A stretch of DNA of 64,000 bases from Melioribacteraceae bacterium. Lineage in GTDB: Bacteria > Bacteroidota > Ignavibacteria > Ignavibacteriales > Melioribacteraceae. The stretch spans positions 1 to 64,000 of the forward strand of contig JAIPBD010000011.1 of assembly GCA_021739765.1 (NCBI GenBank), in the 5' to 3' direction. The notes beneath the pieces are model-generated. The model searched no databases, was not told the origin of the DNA, and saw nothing but the letters and a program-made list of their open reading frames with translations. Below are positions 63,704 to 64,000 of the stretch, piece by piece (position 1 is the first letter of the stretch; each line of letters begins with the position of its first letter). Position numbers and translations under genes: made by a program.

Positions 63704-64000
63704 CTACATTCAAAATTAGTGATGCAGCTTCAAACGAAGCATTTTTATTTCCAAGGATTTTTCTAATTCCGGATAATTTATGTTTAGTCTGATCATAGAG
63801 TGATTTATCCAGCAAAACTTTTTCGGAACATTTTACAATATTGTTTTCAGTCACTTCTTCTTGTAAAAGTTCATCAACAACTCTTTCACCAAGAATAATA
63901 TTTGCCATTGCGATATGATCAATTTTAACCAGTCTTTTGCCTATTGCGTAGGAGAGCTTACTCGTTACATAAACAACCACGCATGGTAACTCAAATATTC
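63690..64000 (-). CDS. lpxB: Lipid-A-disaccharide synthase, 3' end (partial, runs off the right edge)
   Basis: The last 103 codons of a frame open to the window edge: FELPCVVVYVTSKLSYAIGK, RLVKIDHIAMANIILGERVVDELLQEEVTENNI. This is the C-terminal region of LpxB, which joins UDP-diacylglucosamine to lipid X. The GTG at 63980 is internal, not a start. The stop overlaps the next gene by 14 bases. Confidence 0.88.
   Translation of the reverse strand, partial: IFELPCVVVYVTSKLSYAIGKRLVKIDHIAMANIILGERVVDELLQEEVTENNIVKCSEKVLLDKSLYDQTKHKLSGIRKILGNKNASFEAASLILNVDGKK

Noticed and set aside
63690-63980. Independent 96-residue gene starting at GTG
   Set aside because: The frame continues upstream to the window edge with LpxB-like residues, so it is the end of lpxB.
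1-64000. tRNA, rRNA, CRISPR arrays or insertion sequences
   Set aside because: I scanned the gaps and found no cloverleaf-like sequence, spaced repeats or transposase genes; all gaps are under 250 bases.

Overview
The window looks like a chromosomal segment from a Gram-negative member of the Bacteroidota/Chlorobi group, most likely an ignavibacterium. The evidence is AT-rich DNA, secreted proteins ending in a type IX (Por) secretion-type sorting domain of the Ignavibacteria style (YPNPFNP...GIYFYRLE), lipid A genes, a 7TM-HD phosphodiesterase of the PgpH type, and frequent TTG/GTG starts. I see no phage, transposon, CRISPR, rRNA or tRNA genes. The lineage is inferred from protein style only.

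Layout. 1-3.5 kb (minus): two tandem secreted lamin-tail-domain proteins with related C-terminal sorting domains; the first runs off the left edge. 3.7-12.6 kb (plus): the classical rimP-nusA-infB-rbfA-truB-ribF-rpsO-pnp transcription/translation cluster. 12.8-19.9 kb: dus, RNase G/E, gcvT, comB and ftsK. 20.1-25.9 kb: a flippase-like membrane protein, an outer-membrane barrel protein, uppP, a cyclophilin lipoprotein, an NSS transporter with a 38-residue MetS-like subunit, and holA. 26-29 kb: an ECF sigma factor with a membrane partner, ribosomal protein L31 type B and rsmB. 29-34.3 kb: rodZ-like gene, ligA, a small unknown, a STAS protein and a sodium:solute symporter. 34.5-41.5 kb: HAD phosphatase, PgpH-like protein, Xer recombinase, MsbA-like exporter and O-antigen ligase. 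41.5-47.7 kb (minus): an exopolysaccharide/O-antigen block (WcaJ-like initiator, two GT4 enzymes, flippase, KpsS-like transferase). 47.8-49.5 kb (plus): GT2 glycosyltransferase and nadK. 49.6-53.3 kb (minus): a compact four-gene operon of two ATP-grasp ligases, a GNAT acetyltransferase and a lysine 2,3-aminomutase. 53.4-64 kb (minus): recG, gpsA, plsY, ispD, queA, ppdK, lpxK, a DUF374 acyltransferase and the 3' end of lpxB.

Most of the window is housekeeping. The strongest candidate for an undescribed system is the ATP-grasp/ATP-grasp/GNAT/KamA operon, which could make and acylate or ligate beta-lysine. Other points of interest are genes whose conserved N-termini lie upstream of any ATG/GTG/TTG (an apparent AUU start at 21163 and an AUN start or one-base frameshift near 53300), the unannotated MetS-like peptide, and hairpin or U-run leaders directly abutting the start codons of rimP, infB and rsmB.
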